Assembly: GCA_016177775.1 (NCBI GenBank)
Contig: JACOUQ010000037.1
Span: 1-64,000 of the forward strand
DNA length: 64,000 bases
Direction: 5' to 3'
Origin: Geobacter sp.
Lineage (GTDB): Bacteria; Desulfobacterota; Desulfuromonadia; Geobacterales; Geobacteraceae
Shown piece by piece: positions 57,004-64,000 of the stretch. The notes beneath the pieces are model-generated. The model was not told the DNA's origin, ran no database searches, and was given only the letters and a program-made list of their open reading frames with translations. The first letter of the stretch is position 1; each line of letters opens with the position of its first letter. Made by a program: the position numbers and the translations under genes.

Positions 57004-57498
57004 ATGTTTGCCATGAAACAGAGCATTGACACCCTGGCCATCTGGCCTATGCGGGAAGCAGACATCGAGCAGATCATCAAGATCGAGAGCGCCTCCTTCC
57101 CTCGTCCCTGGACCAGGGACCATTTCCTCCAGGAGTTGCGCTCTCCCCACGCGTTCCCGCTGGTGGCCATGATTTCTGAAAATGTGGTCGCCGGCTATGT
57201 CTGCCCGATGCAGCTGCTGGACGAAGGGCACATCCTGGACATCGCGGTCCGCCCCGATTGCCGCGGCATGGGGATCGGCCGCCTTATGGCGGAAAAGGTC
57301 CTGGATGAATGCCGGAAGAGGGGGGCGGAGTTTGTTTCCCTGGAGGTCAGGCCTTCCAACACCGCTGCAATCAGCCTGTACGAGGGGCTTGGCTTCGTTG
57401 TCACGGGGCGGCGGAAGCGTTACTATGAAAACGGCGAGGATGCGGTGCTGATGGAGTACCGTTTCGATACCTGCAAGGAGTTGCCCGATGCAGTTTAA
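57004..57498 (+). CDS. rimI: Ribosomal protein S18-alanine N-acetyltransferase
   Basis: GNAT-family acetyltransferase of about 164 residues. The acetyl-CoA loop is VRPDCRGMGIGRLMAEK, with RimI-type motifs EIIKIE-like IIKIESASFPRPWT and EVRPSNTAAISLYEGLGF. The start could be ATG 57004 or ATG 57013 (MKQSIDTL). It overlaps pyrK by 11 bp. Confidence 0.88.
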   Translation: MFAMKQSIDTLAIWPMREADIEQIIKIESASFPRPWTRDHFLQELRSPHAFPLVAMISENVVAGYVCPMQLLDEGHILDIAVRPDCRGMGIGRLMAEKVLDECRKRGAEFVSLEVRPSNTAAISLYEGLGFVVTGRRKRYYENGEDAVLMEYRFDTCKELPDAV

Positions 57499-58303
57499 GT
57501 CACTGGTCTTATCAAATACCGAGGTTTCACCCGGATATTTCCGGATGCGGATGACCGTTCCGGCGCAGCTTTCCGCTGCCAGGCCGGGACAGTTCGTAAT
57601 GGTGCGGGTTCGGGACGCGATAGACCCGCTCCTGCGCCGCCCTTTCGGCATTTACGACGTCCTGATCCTGGAGCCCGATTTTGACGGCGGGTCCCCCCAG
57701 ACCTGCCTCGATATCCTCTACAAGGTGGTGGGGAAAGGGACCGAGACCCTTTCGACCATGCACCATGGCGACCATCTGGATGTATTGGCGCCCCTCGGGA
57801 ACGGTTTCGACCTCGGGAAGCCGGGGGAGGAGAAAATCCTGGTCGGCGGCGGGGTAGGGCTTGCCCCCCTCTACTTCCTGGCGAAGGAGCTCGTGAAGAC
57901 CGACTGTGTCCACCTCTTCGTCGGTGGGCGGACCAGGGACGACATCCTCTGCATAACCGAGTTCGAGCGGCTCGGCATCGAGACCTATGTATCCACCGAT
58001 GACGGAACCCTCGGCGAGCAGGGGCTGGTGACCGAGGTCCTGGAGAAGGAGTTGACCAGGCGCAAGGGGAAAGCTTCCATCTTTGCCTGCGGCCCGCATC
58101 CGATGCTGAAGGCCGTCGCCGCCCTTGCGGAGAGACACGGCATACCCTGCCAGGTCTCGCTGGAGGCCTACATGGCCTGCGGCGTAGGGGCTTGCCTGGG
58201 TTGCGTGGTGCCGGGGAAAGAGCACACCGAGGAAGCTCCGGATTTCCGGTGCGTCTGTAAGGACGGGCCGGTGTTCGATTTCCAGGAGCTTCAGTGGAAA
58301 TAA
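57488..58303 (+). CDS. pyrK: Dihydroorotate dehydrogenase electron transfer subunit
   Basis: Partner of class 1B PyrD, passing electrons to NAD through FAD and a [2Fe-2S] cluster. It has 271 residues. The FAD-binding barrel carries RRPFGIYDV, the NAD site is [15 protein letters not shown] and the C-terminal cluster ligands are CGVGACLGC and [11 protein letters not shown]. The start overlaps rimI. pyrD follows after a repeat element. Confidence 0.94.
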   Translation: MQFKSLVLSNTEVSPGYFRMRMTVPAQLSAARPGQFVMVRVRDAIDPLLRRPFGIYDVLILEPDFDGGSPQTCLDILYKVVGKGTETLSTMHHGDHLDVLAPLGNGFDLGKPGEEKILVGGGVGLAPLYFLAKELVKTDCVHLFVGGRTRDDILCITEFERLGIETYVSTDDGTLGEQGLVTEVLEKELTRRKGKASIFACGPHPMLKAVAALAERHGIPCQVSLEAYMACGVGACLGCVVPGKEHTEEAPDFRCVCKDGPVFDFQELQWK

Positions 58304-58307
58304 TTGC

Positions 58308-58364
58308 GTAGGGGCAGACCTGCGTGTCTGCCCAAGCTGGGCGAACACACAGGTTCGCCCCTAC
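58308..58364. repeat. GTAGGGGC...GCCCCTAC palindromic intergenic repeat
   Basis: A 57-bp imperfect palindrome, starting GTAGGGGCAGACC and ending GGTTCGCCCCTAC, with centre CCCAAGCTGGGCG. It fills the gap between pyrK and pyrD. Elements of the form GTAGGGGCGAAC...GTTCGCCCCTAC occur as dispersed repeats in many bacterial genomes. It can form a strong hairpin in the transcript between the two subunits. Confidence 0.75.
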
Positions 58365-58388
58365 ATTTTGATTTGTTTCGGAGAAAAT

Positions 58389-59306
58389 ATGAACAGACCC
58401 GACACTTCGGTTGAAATAGCTGGGATAAAACTCCGCAACCCGGTAATGACAGCCTCCGGAACATTTGGCTACGGGCAGGAGTTCGCCGAGTACATGGACC
58501 TGGAGAAGATCGGTGCCATAATCACCAAGGGGCTGTCGCTCCGCCCCAAGGCAGGGAATCGCACCCCCCGGATCGTGGAAACCAAGGGAGGGATGCTGAA
58601 CGCCATCGGCTTGCAGAACGTCGGGGTCGACGCCTTCATCCGGGAAAAGGCCCCATATCTCCGGACAATCAACACCCCGGTCATCGCCAACATATACGGC
58701 AATTCCCTCGATGAATACCGGCAGGTTGCCCATCTGCTCGATACCGTCCCGGAGGTTGCCGGGATGGAGGTCAACATCTCCTGTCCCAACGTCAAGGAGG
58801 GGGGGATCGTCTTCGGCACCGACCCGAAGGCTGCCTTCGAGGTGGTCCGCCAGGTCCGCGAGGCCACCATAAAGCCAGTCATAGTCAAGCTCTCCCCCAA
58901 CGTGACCGATATCGTCGCCATGGCCCGGGCCTGCGCCGATGCGGGGGCGGACGCGCTCTCCCTCATCAATACGCTTACCGGCATGGCAATCGATCTTCAG
59001 AAACGGCGACCGGTTCTGGCCAACGTAACCGGCGGCCTCTCCGGCCCGGCCATCAAGCCAGTTGCGCTCCGGATGGTCTGGCAGGTGTCCAGGGCGATAG
59101 AGCTTCCGATTATAGGGATTGGCGGAATCATGACCGCCACAGATGCGCTGGAATTCTTACTTGCCGGGGCAACCGCAGTACAGGTGGGAACTGCCAATTT
59201 CCTCGATCCGGCCGCTTCACAGAAGGTGGCCGAAGGTATTGAGCATTATCTTGCCGAAAACGGGATCGCCGATGTGAAGGAACTGATCGGCGCTCTTCGC
59301 GTCTGA
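58389..59306 (+). CDS. pyrD: Dihydroorotate dehydrogenase, catalytic subunit (class 1B)
   Basis: Oxidises dihydroorotate to orotate with FMN. The 305-residue enzyme has [27 protein letters not shown] (catalytic Cys region), [10 protein letters not shown] and the FMN phosphate motifs [15 protein letters not shown] 58389 after GGAGAAAAT is the family start. Together with pyrK it forms the NAD-linked enzyme suited to anaerobes. Confidence 0.95.
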   Translation: MNRPDTSVEIAGIKLRNPVMTASGTFGYGQEFAEYMDLEKIGAIITKGLSLRPKAGNRTPRIVETKGGMLNAIGLQNVGVDAFIREKAPYLRTINTPVIANIYGNSLDEYRQVAHLLDTVPEVAGMEVNISCPNVKEGGIVFGTDPKAAFEVVRQVREATIKPVIVKLSPNVTDIVAMARACADAGADALSLINTLTGMAIDLQKRRPVLANVTGGLSGPAIKPVALRMVWQVSRAIELPIIGIGGIMTATDALEFLLAGATAVQVGTANFLDPAASQKVAEGIEHYLAENGIADVKELIGALRV

Positions 59307-59321
59307 AGCAAAGGGAGATCT

Positions 59322-59546
59322 ATGGACAGCAAGCTTGACCAGATAGCTATATCCATCGGCAGTGATCCCGATGTTGCCGAGAGGCTCGACAAGGTTTTGC
59401 AGAACCCCCGTGACCGCGCCTGGATCATCTGCTCCTTCCGGGATTGCGTGAACAACATCAAGGGCGAATGCACGATTTACACTGTGGCTTCCCCTCCCGC
59501 GAGGGAACCTGGCAAGCCATGCAGCAGTTTTGAAAAAAGGATGTAG
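59322..59546 (+). CDS. Small Cys-containing protein of unknown function
   Basis: A 74-residue protein not recognised. It is hydrophilic, with Cys at about 37, 42, 50 and 68 (IICSFRDCVNN, GECTIYTV, GKPCSSF), which might bind a metal, and no signal peptide or membrane helix. GGGAG at about 59311-59315 precedes the ATG, and it lies 15 bp after pyrD, supporting expression. Confidence 0.6.
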   Translation: MDSKLDQIAISIGSDPDVAERLDKVLQNPRDRAWIICSFRDCVNNIKGECTIYTVASPPAREPGKPCSSFEKRM

Positions 59547-59586
59547 TGCCAATTTGGCTGTAAAGCCGTTCAGGACGTATCAATAG

Positions 59587-60621
59587 ATGAAACAGTGGCA
59601 GCGCAGCCTCGCCGAAAGCATAACCTCGCCTGAAGATCTCCTCCATCAGTTCGATGTCGACCCCAGCCGCTTCAGCAACGTCGTCACCCGGTATCCGATG
59701 CGGATCACCCCCCACTATCTTTCCCTCATCAGGGAGCCCTTCGACCCGATCTGGCGCCAATGCGTACCAGACCCAATCGAGCTTTCCAAGGACGAACTCG
59801 TTCCCGATCCCCTGAACGAAGAGGGGCTCTCCCCGGTTCCGGGGCTTATCCATCGCTATCCGGACCGGGCTGTGCTGGTGGTTTCCACTGCCTGCGCCGT
59901 ATACTGCCGCTTCTGCATGCGCAAGCGCAAGGTGGGGTGCACACCGTCGCCGGCCATCGGGAGGATGCTGGACGATGTCTGCCGCTATCTCTCCGAAACG
60001 CCGGCGATCCGCGACCTGATACTTTCCGGCGGCGATCCGCTGCTACTGGACGACGAGACATTGGAGGAGATACTGGAGCGCCTCCGGTCGATCCCCCATC
60101 TGGAGATCATCCGTATCGGCACCCGCGTCCCCGTTACCCTGCCGGAACGTATAACCACGCGGCTATGCAGCATTCTCAAACGTTTCCACCCCATATACGT
60201 CAACACTCATTTCAATCACCCTGCGGAGATCGTCGCGGCTTCGGCCGCGGCATGCGCAAAACTGTCCGACGCCGGAATTCCCCTGGGAAACCAGACGGTG
60301 CTGCTGCGTGGGGTGAACGACGACCCTGCGGTCATGAAACATCTGATGCAAAGGCTGCTGGCCATCAGGGTTCGCCCATACTACATCCACCAGATGGACC
60401 TGGTGCAGGGAACAGGGCATTTCCGCACATCAGTATCAAAGGGGATCGAGATAATGGAGGCACTGCGAGGACACACCTCCGGGCTGGCCACGCCCTACTA
60501 CGTCATCGATCTGCCGGGAGGGAAGGGTAAGGTGCCGGTCTTGCCGGAATATGTGCAACGGCGCGGGGATGTGCTGCTGGTAAGGAATTACCTGGGAGAG
60601 ATGGTTGAATACCGGGACTAG
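59587..60621 (+). CDS. epmB: KamA family radical SAM aminomutase (EpmB-like)
   Basis: A 344-residue radical SAM enzyme of the lysine 2,3-aminomutase family. The [4Fe-4S] motif is CAVYCRFCMRKRK, with LSGGDPLLLDD and PYYIHQMDLVQGTGHFRT typical of the family and a C-terminal PLP-binding region (YYVIDLPGGKGKVPVLPEY). It is shorter than catabolic KamA (about 415). Its place beside epmA and efp supports EpmB, which makes the (R)-beta-lysine attached to EF-P. A catabolic lysine role is the alternative. Confidence 0.85.
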   Translation: MKQWQRSLAESITSPEDLLHQFDVDPSRFSNVVTRYPMRITPHYLSLIREPFDPIWRQCVPDPIELSKDELVPDPLNEEGLSPVPGLIHRYPDRAVLVVSTACAVYCRFCMRKRKVGCTPSPAIGRMLDDVCRYLSETPAIRDLILSGGDPLLLDDETLEEILERLRSIPHLEIIRIGTRVPVTLPERITTRLCSILKRFHPIYVNTHFNHPAEIVAASAAACAKLSDAGIPLGNQTVLLRGVNDDPAVMKHLMQRLLAIRVRPYYIHQMDLVQGTGHFRTSVSKGIEIMEALRGHTSGLATPYYVIDLPGGKGKVPVLPEYVQRRGDVLLVRNYLGEMVEYRD

Positions 60622-60653
60622 GGACTGGGGACTGGGGACTGGGGACTGGGGGA
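60621..60653. repeat. Tandem GGGGACT repeat
   Basis: Four copies of the 7-bp unit GGGGACT directly after the epmB stop, in the convergent gap before epmA. This is the simplest example of the GGGACC/GGGGACT family in this window. Confidence 0.7.
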
Positions 60654-60667
60654 TAGTTGTACCGCCT

Positions 60668-61591
60668 TTAAAGCTCTTCCGGCGTGAACGCCACTACCTG
60701 ATCGATGGTTTCGGCACCGGTGAACAACATAACCAGCCGGTCGACGCCGAGGGCTATTCCTGCTGACGGGGGCAATTGCGCCAGCTCCTCGAGAAAAGAT
60801 TCCGGCAGGGGGTAGACCCGTTTGCCGGAGTCCTGCCGGTATTCCCTCTCATCGAGAAATCGGCGACGCTGCTCCTTCGGATCGGTCAGCTCGGAAAAGG
60901 CATTGGCCAGCTCGATGCCGGCAATATACAACTCGAAACGCTCGGCCACGCTCGGGTCGTCCGCTTTCAGGCGAGCCAGGGCACTCCGCTCTGCCGGGTA
61001 ATCATGGATGAAAGTCGGGCGGTCAAACCCCAGGTAAGGCTCGATCCTCTCCACCATTACCTCGTCGAATATGTCCCGCTCCAAGGCCTTCTCCATCGAC
61101 ATCCCGCCGTACCGCACGAATGCATCCCGCACCGTCAACCGTTCCCATTCCCCTTCCAGATCGACCGTGACTCCCTTTCTCCCGATCTTGTAGCCAAGAC
61201 CCGTCGCTTCGGCCACCGACCGGAGCAAGGACTCGCATTCATTCATCAGGTCGAGATAATCGGAATCGCTGCGGTACCATTCGAGCATGGTGAATTCCGG
61301 GACATGGAGGGTTCCCCGCTCTCCTTCCCGCCAGCAGTGGCTGATCTGGAAGAGGCGCTCGTAGCCGGCGGCCAGCATCCGCTTCATGCAGATTTCGGGG
61401 GAGGTCTGGAGATACCAGTCAAGGGAGGGAATGGCGTCGATGTGGGATTCTGGCGCAGGAGCAGGAATGCGAAGGGGGGTCTCCACTTCGAGATACCCCC
61501 CTTCGCTAAAAAAACTTCTGATTTCACTTATGATGTGAGCCCTGGCCGCGAGCGACTCGCGCTTGCGTGACAGAGGCCAGTTAAGCGTCAT
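60668..61591 (-). CDS. epmA: EF-P--(R)-beta-lysine ligase EpmA
   Basis: A 307-residue paralogue of the LysRS catalytic domain that attaches (R)-beta-lysine to EF-P. Class II motifs: FSEGGYLEVETPLRIPAPAPE (motif 1), FQISHCWREGERGTLHVPEFTMLEWYR (motif 2) and GIALGVDRLVMLFTG (motif 3). It lacks the anticodon-binding domain of LysRS. It is 2 bp downstream of efp on the same strand and convergent with epmB. Confidence 0.93.
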   Translation of the reverse strand: MTLNWPLSRKRESLAARAHIISEIRSFFSEGGYLEVETPLRIPAPAPESHIDAIPSLDWYLQTSPEICMKRMLAAGYERLFQISHCWREGERGTLHVPEFTMLEWYRSDSDYLDLMNECESLLRSVAEATGLGYKIGRKGVTVDLEGEWERLTVRDAFVRYGGMSMEKALERDIFDEVMVERIEPYLGFDRPTFIHDYPAERSALARLKADDPSVAERFELYIAGIELANAFSELTDPKEQRRRFLDEREYRQDSGKRVYPLPESFLEELAQLPPSAGIALGVDRLVMLFTGAETIDQVVAFTPEEL

Positions 61592-61593
61592 TT

Positions 61594-62157
61594 CTATCCC
61601 TTGACCCTTGTGGAGTACTCTCCGGTGCGGGTGTCGATAGTGATCAGCTCACCCTCCTCGATGAAAGGCGGAACGCGGAGCACATAGCCGGTTTCAACGG
61701 TGGCGGGCTTGGAGTCGCTCCCCGATGTGTCCCCTTTGACCCAGGGGTCGGTCTGGGTGACGCGAAGGTTGACGAAGTTGGGGACATCGATTCCGATTGC
61801 CTTTTCGCCGAAGAGAAGCACTTCCACCGGAAGATTGTCGATCAGGTAGTTCCTTGCGTCGCCGACAGCACTTTCATCAACATGGATCTGCTCGAAGGTC
61901 TCGTTATCCATGAAGCAGTAATGCTCATCCTCCTTGTAGAGGAACTGCATCTTGCGGTCCACGAGGTGGGCCGGCTCGAAGGTCTCGCCCGAGCGATAGG
62001 TCCGGTCGAGTGTAGACCCGGTGATCATGTTCTTCATCTTGGTGCGGTATAGAGCCTGCCCCTTGCCGGGCTTTGCGAACTCGAACTGGGTGACGATGTA
62101 AGGAGCCCCGTCGATGGTGATCTTGAGCCCTTTTTTGAGATCTGCGACAGTGTACAT
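61594..62157 (-). CDS. efp: Elongation factor P
   Basis: Relieves ribosome stalling at polyproline motifs. It has 187 residues and three beta-barrel domains. The modification site is Lys32 in FAKPGKGQA, equivalent to E. coli Lys34. C-terminal domain: VPPFIEEGELITIDTRTGEY. Start MYTVADLKKG at 62157 is chosen over 62226. Lysine at the tip, with EpmA and EpmB encoded alongside, indicates beta-lysylation rather than rhamnosylation. Confidence 0.95.
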   Translation of the reverse strand: MYTVADLKKGLKITIDGAPYIVTQFEFAKPGKGQALYRTKMKNMITGSTLDRTYRSGETFEPAHLVDRKMQFLYKEDEHYCFMDNETFEQIHVDESAVGDARNYLIDNLPVEVLLFGEKAIGIDVPNFVNLRVTQTDPWVKGDTSGSDSKPATVETGYVLRVPPFIEEGELITIDTRTGEYSTRVKG

Positions 62158-62220
62158 GACTCGTTCCTTTTCTTTAAAAGTTCTGGTCCGGCAATCAATC
62201 GCCGGATACGAAATCTGCAA

Positions 62221-62248
62221 AAACAAAAACCTCTCCGTGACGGAAAGG
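62221..62248 (-). terminator. Terminator after infA
   Basis: On the minus strand, stem CCTTTCCG/CGGAGAGG with one mismatch is followed by TTTTTGTTTTTG. It lies between infA and efp. Confidence 0.65.
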
Positions 62249-62286
62249 CTTGCTGTCTGAGCTTGTGGTGCTGTTAACCGTCGAGG

Positions 62287-62505
62287 CTACTTGGCGCGAT
62301 AGGTTATCCGGCCTCTGGTCAGGTCGTATGGTGAAAGTTCAACGGTGACCTTGTCGCCGGGAAGTATTTTGATGAAATATTTTCGCATCTTGCCCGAGAT
62401 GTGGGCCAGCACGATGTGGTCATTTTCCAGCCTGACCTTGAACATCGCATTCGGAAGCGGCTCTATTACCGTTCCTTCTACCTCGATTGCTTCTTCCTTG
62501 CTCAT
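62287..62505 (-). CDS. infA: Translation initiation factor IF-1
   Basis: Small 72-residue OB-fold factor that binds the 30S A site. [23 protein letters not shown] and [22 protein letters not shown] are the family core. GGAG precedes the ATG. It is upstream of efp and epmA on the minus strand. Confidence 0.96.
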   Translation of the reverse strand: MSKEEAIEVEGTVIEPLPNAMFKVRLENDHIVLAHISGKMRKYFIKILPGDKVTVELSPYDLTRGRITYRAK

Positions 62506-62686
62506 GAATGCTCCTGTGTGTTTTTGTCACAAACGCATTCACTTTAAAGGGAAATTTAAAAAATTGCAACAACGAATTACATCGCTGTGACGGACTCTTC
62601 TGCCCGCTGTTGCATTGTCCGCGGGCTCTGCTAAGATTTATCCATACATTTGCATGGAATTTCGGCAGGGAGAGGGCGAGGGGTGC

Positions 62687-63964
62687 ATGAAACGTTTGCT
62701 GGAGCGGGCCGGAAAGGTAATCACACCGGCTCTGCATCATTACTATCCACTGGAGATCGTGCGCGGGGACGGGATATACGTTGAAGCTGCAGATGGTCGG
62801 AAATATCTGGATTTCTCTTCCGGCATCGCCGTCCTCAACATCGGTCACTGCCACCCGGCGGTAAAGGAGGCGATTCAAGGCCAGATCGACCGCTTTATGC
62901 ATACTGGAGGGGTCTATTATAATGAAACCATTGTGAATGCTGCCGAGCGCCTGCTTTCGGTCACTCCCGACGGTCTTGACATGCTGTTTTTCGGCAATTC
63001 CGGCACCGAATCGGTGGAAGCCGCGCTGAAGCTGGCGCGCTTTGTGACCGGCAGACAGGGGATCGTCTCATTCACCGGTGCATTCCATGGCCGCACCCTG
63101 GGGGCGGTGTCCATAACCACCAGTTCCGCAAAATACCGAAACCGCTATCATCCGCTCCTCCCATCGGTCTACCAGGTGCCTTACCCTTACTGTTTCCGCT
63201 GTCCCTTCAACTGCAAGCCCGACCTGTGCGATCTCACCTGCCTTGAGTTCCTCAAGGGAACGCTTCGACGCCAGATCTATCCCGACGAGGTGGCGGCATT
63301 CATCATCGAGCCGATATTAGGCGAGGGAGGGTATCATCCGGCACCGCTCCGGTTCCTGCAGGGACTCAGGAAAATCTGCGACGAGCACGGCATACTGCTG
63401 ATCTTCGACGAGGTCCAATCCGGCATCGGCCGGACCGGGTGGTGGTTCGCCGCCGGGCATTACGGCGTGTCCCCCGACATCCTGACGGTCGCGAAGGGGA
63501 TCGCGTCTGGCCTGCCACTCTCCGCTGTCATTGCATCCCGTCACGTCATGAAGAAATGGGCGCCGGGGGCGCACGGCACAACCTTCGGCGGGAACCCGGT
63601 CGCCTGCGCTGCGGCAATGGCGACCCTGGACGTAATAGAACAGGAGGGGCTGCTGTCGCAGGTTCGGGAAATCTCCGAGGAGATCGTCACGAGCCTCGAA
63701 GAGCTGGCAGTCGATTATCCGCTCATCGGCGATATCCGGGGTTTGGGCTACATGATCGGGATCGAGTTCGTTACGGAAACCGGGGCACCGAACCGAAAGG
63801 CATGCGACCGCGTACTCCAGTTCTGCCTGGAAAAGGGGCTGATCCTTATCCCATGTGGTCTGGAGCGGAACATCGTCCGTTTCATTCCGCCACTGATTAC
63901 AAAAAGGGACGATATCCGCAGGGGAATCGAGATCTTTGCAGAGGGGGTTGGGAAAGCGGTATGA
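62687..63964 (+). CDS. Class III aminotransferase (GabT/ArgD-like)
   Basis: A 425-residue PLP-dependent omega-aminotransferase. Motifs: NSGTESVEAALKLAR (phosphate site), FHGRTLGA, IIEPILGEGGY, LIFDEVQSGIGRTG (Asp contacting PLP N1) and the lysine in TVAKGIASGLPL; THGTTFGGNPV-like GAHGTTFGGNPVACAA follows. An unusual Cys-rich insert CFRCPFNCKPDLCDLTCLEF (about 180-199) might bind a metal. ATG 62687 follows GAGGGG. The pattern suggests 4-aminobutyrate or a related amine as donor, not settled by sequence alone. It overlaps the next gene by 4 bp. Confidence 0.87.
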   Translation: MKRLLERAGKVITPALHHYYPLEIVRGDGIYVEAADGRKYLDFSSGIAVLNIGHCHPAVKEAIQGQIDRFMHTGGVYYNETIVNAAERLLSVTPDGLDMLFFGNSGTESVEAALKLARFVTGRQGIVSFTGAFHGRTLGAVSITTSSAKYRNRYHPLLPSVYQVPYPYCFRCPFNCKPDLCDLTCLEFLKGTLRRQIYPDEVAAFIIEPILGEGGYHPAPLRFLQGLRKICDEHGILLIFDEVQSGIGRTGWWFAAGHYGVSPDILTVAKGIASGLPLSAVIASRHVMKKWAPGAHGTTFGGNPVACAAAMATLDVIEQEGLLSQVREISEEIVTSLEELAVDYPLIGDIRGLGYMIGIEFVTETGAPNRKACDRVLQFCLEKGLILIPCGLERNIVRFIPPLITKRDDIRRGIEIFAEGVGKAV

Positions 63965-64000
63965 AACCAGTTCGGGTTCTGATCATGGGGGCCGCTGGCC
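63961..64000 (+). CDS. Partial CDS cut by the window end
   Basis: ATG at 63961 overlaps the aminotransferase stop (ATGA). The 13 visible residues (MKPVRVLIMGAAG) look like a first beta strand and a glycine turn of a nucleotide-binding fold. Too short to name. Confidence 0.6.
   Translation, partial: MKPVRVLIMGAAG

Overview
The window is chromosomal DNA of a Geobacter-like bacterium (Desulfobacterota, Geobacteraceae or a close relative). The basis is the moderately high G+C, the gene orders thrS-infC-rpmI-rplT-pheS-pheT-ihfA-merR and surE-pcm-rpoS, and the look of the encoded proteins. No rRNA gene or species marker is present, so the genus is an inference.

Layout. 1-1700: a decayed glycosyltransferase and a family 9 glycosyltransferase, the edge of a surface polysaccharide region. 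1725-9672: tRNA-Val, the translation cluster thrS to pheT, ihfA, a MerR regulator and tRNA-Pro. 9698-12140: rtcB, an HD-domain gene and a divergent GGQ release-factor-like gene. 12285-17091: dCMP deaminase, nrdR, riboflavin genes (ribD, ribE, ribBA, ribH) and nusB. 17113-20603: hom, a HAD phosphatase and thrC. 20640-20792: a MITE-like inverted repeat. 20922-24620: MoxR ATPase, DUF58 and transglutaminase membrane protein. 24648-27695: surE, pcm, rpoS, apt. 27749-34147: an accessory island beside tRNA-Arg(CCU). 34227-39292: HD-GYP, DedA, TrmJ, SemiSWEET, LemA and two TPM-domain genes. 39348-42985: tRNA-Leu, secG, tpiA, pgk, gapA (minus strand). 43281-48626: sensor kinase, metallo-hydrolase, purB, MscS channel. 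48626-59306: purL, purQ, purF, pyrE, a YkgJ-type protein, purN and purM (minus), rimI, pyrK, pyrD. 59322-62505: a small unknown protein and the EF-P set (epmB, epmA, efp) with infA. 62687-64000: a class III aminotransferase and the start of one more gene.

The standout is the island at 27974-34147. It encodes a 1096-residue Cas12b (C2c1) effector with all three RuvC motifs. Next comes a tracrRNA-like gene that I could fold by eye into the Cas12b tracrRNA architecture, with two anti-repeat segments. Then comes an array of 26 repeats (37 bp; the last is degenerate) and 25 spacers, all on the plus strand, closed by a terminator. No cas1, cas2 or cas4 is present; the only companion is a divergently transcribed PD-(D/E)XK-like nuclease gene. 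This is a single-effector type V-B locus without an adaptation module. The Cas12b family is known; what deserves attention is the minimal architecture, the host lineage, the divergent guide RNA and the nuclease neighbour.

Secondary points: apparent non-canonical start codons for infC (ATA), merR (ACG or ATA) and DUF58 (ATT); a probable leaderless surE promoter; a C33 in tRNA-Val; an EF-P beta-lysylation cluster; and several families of short intergenic repeats.
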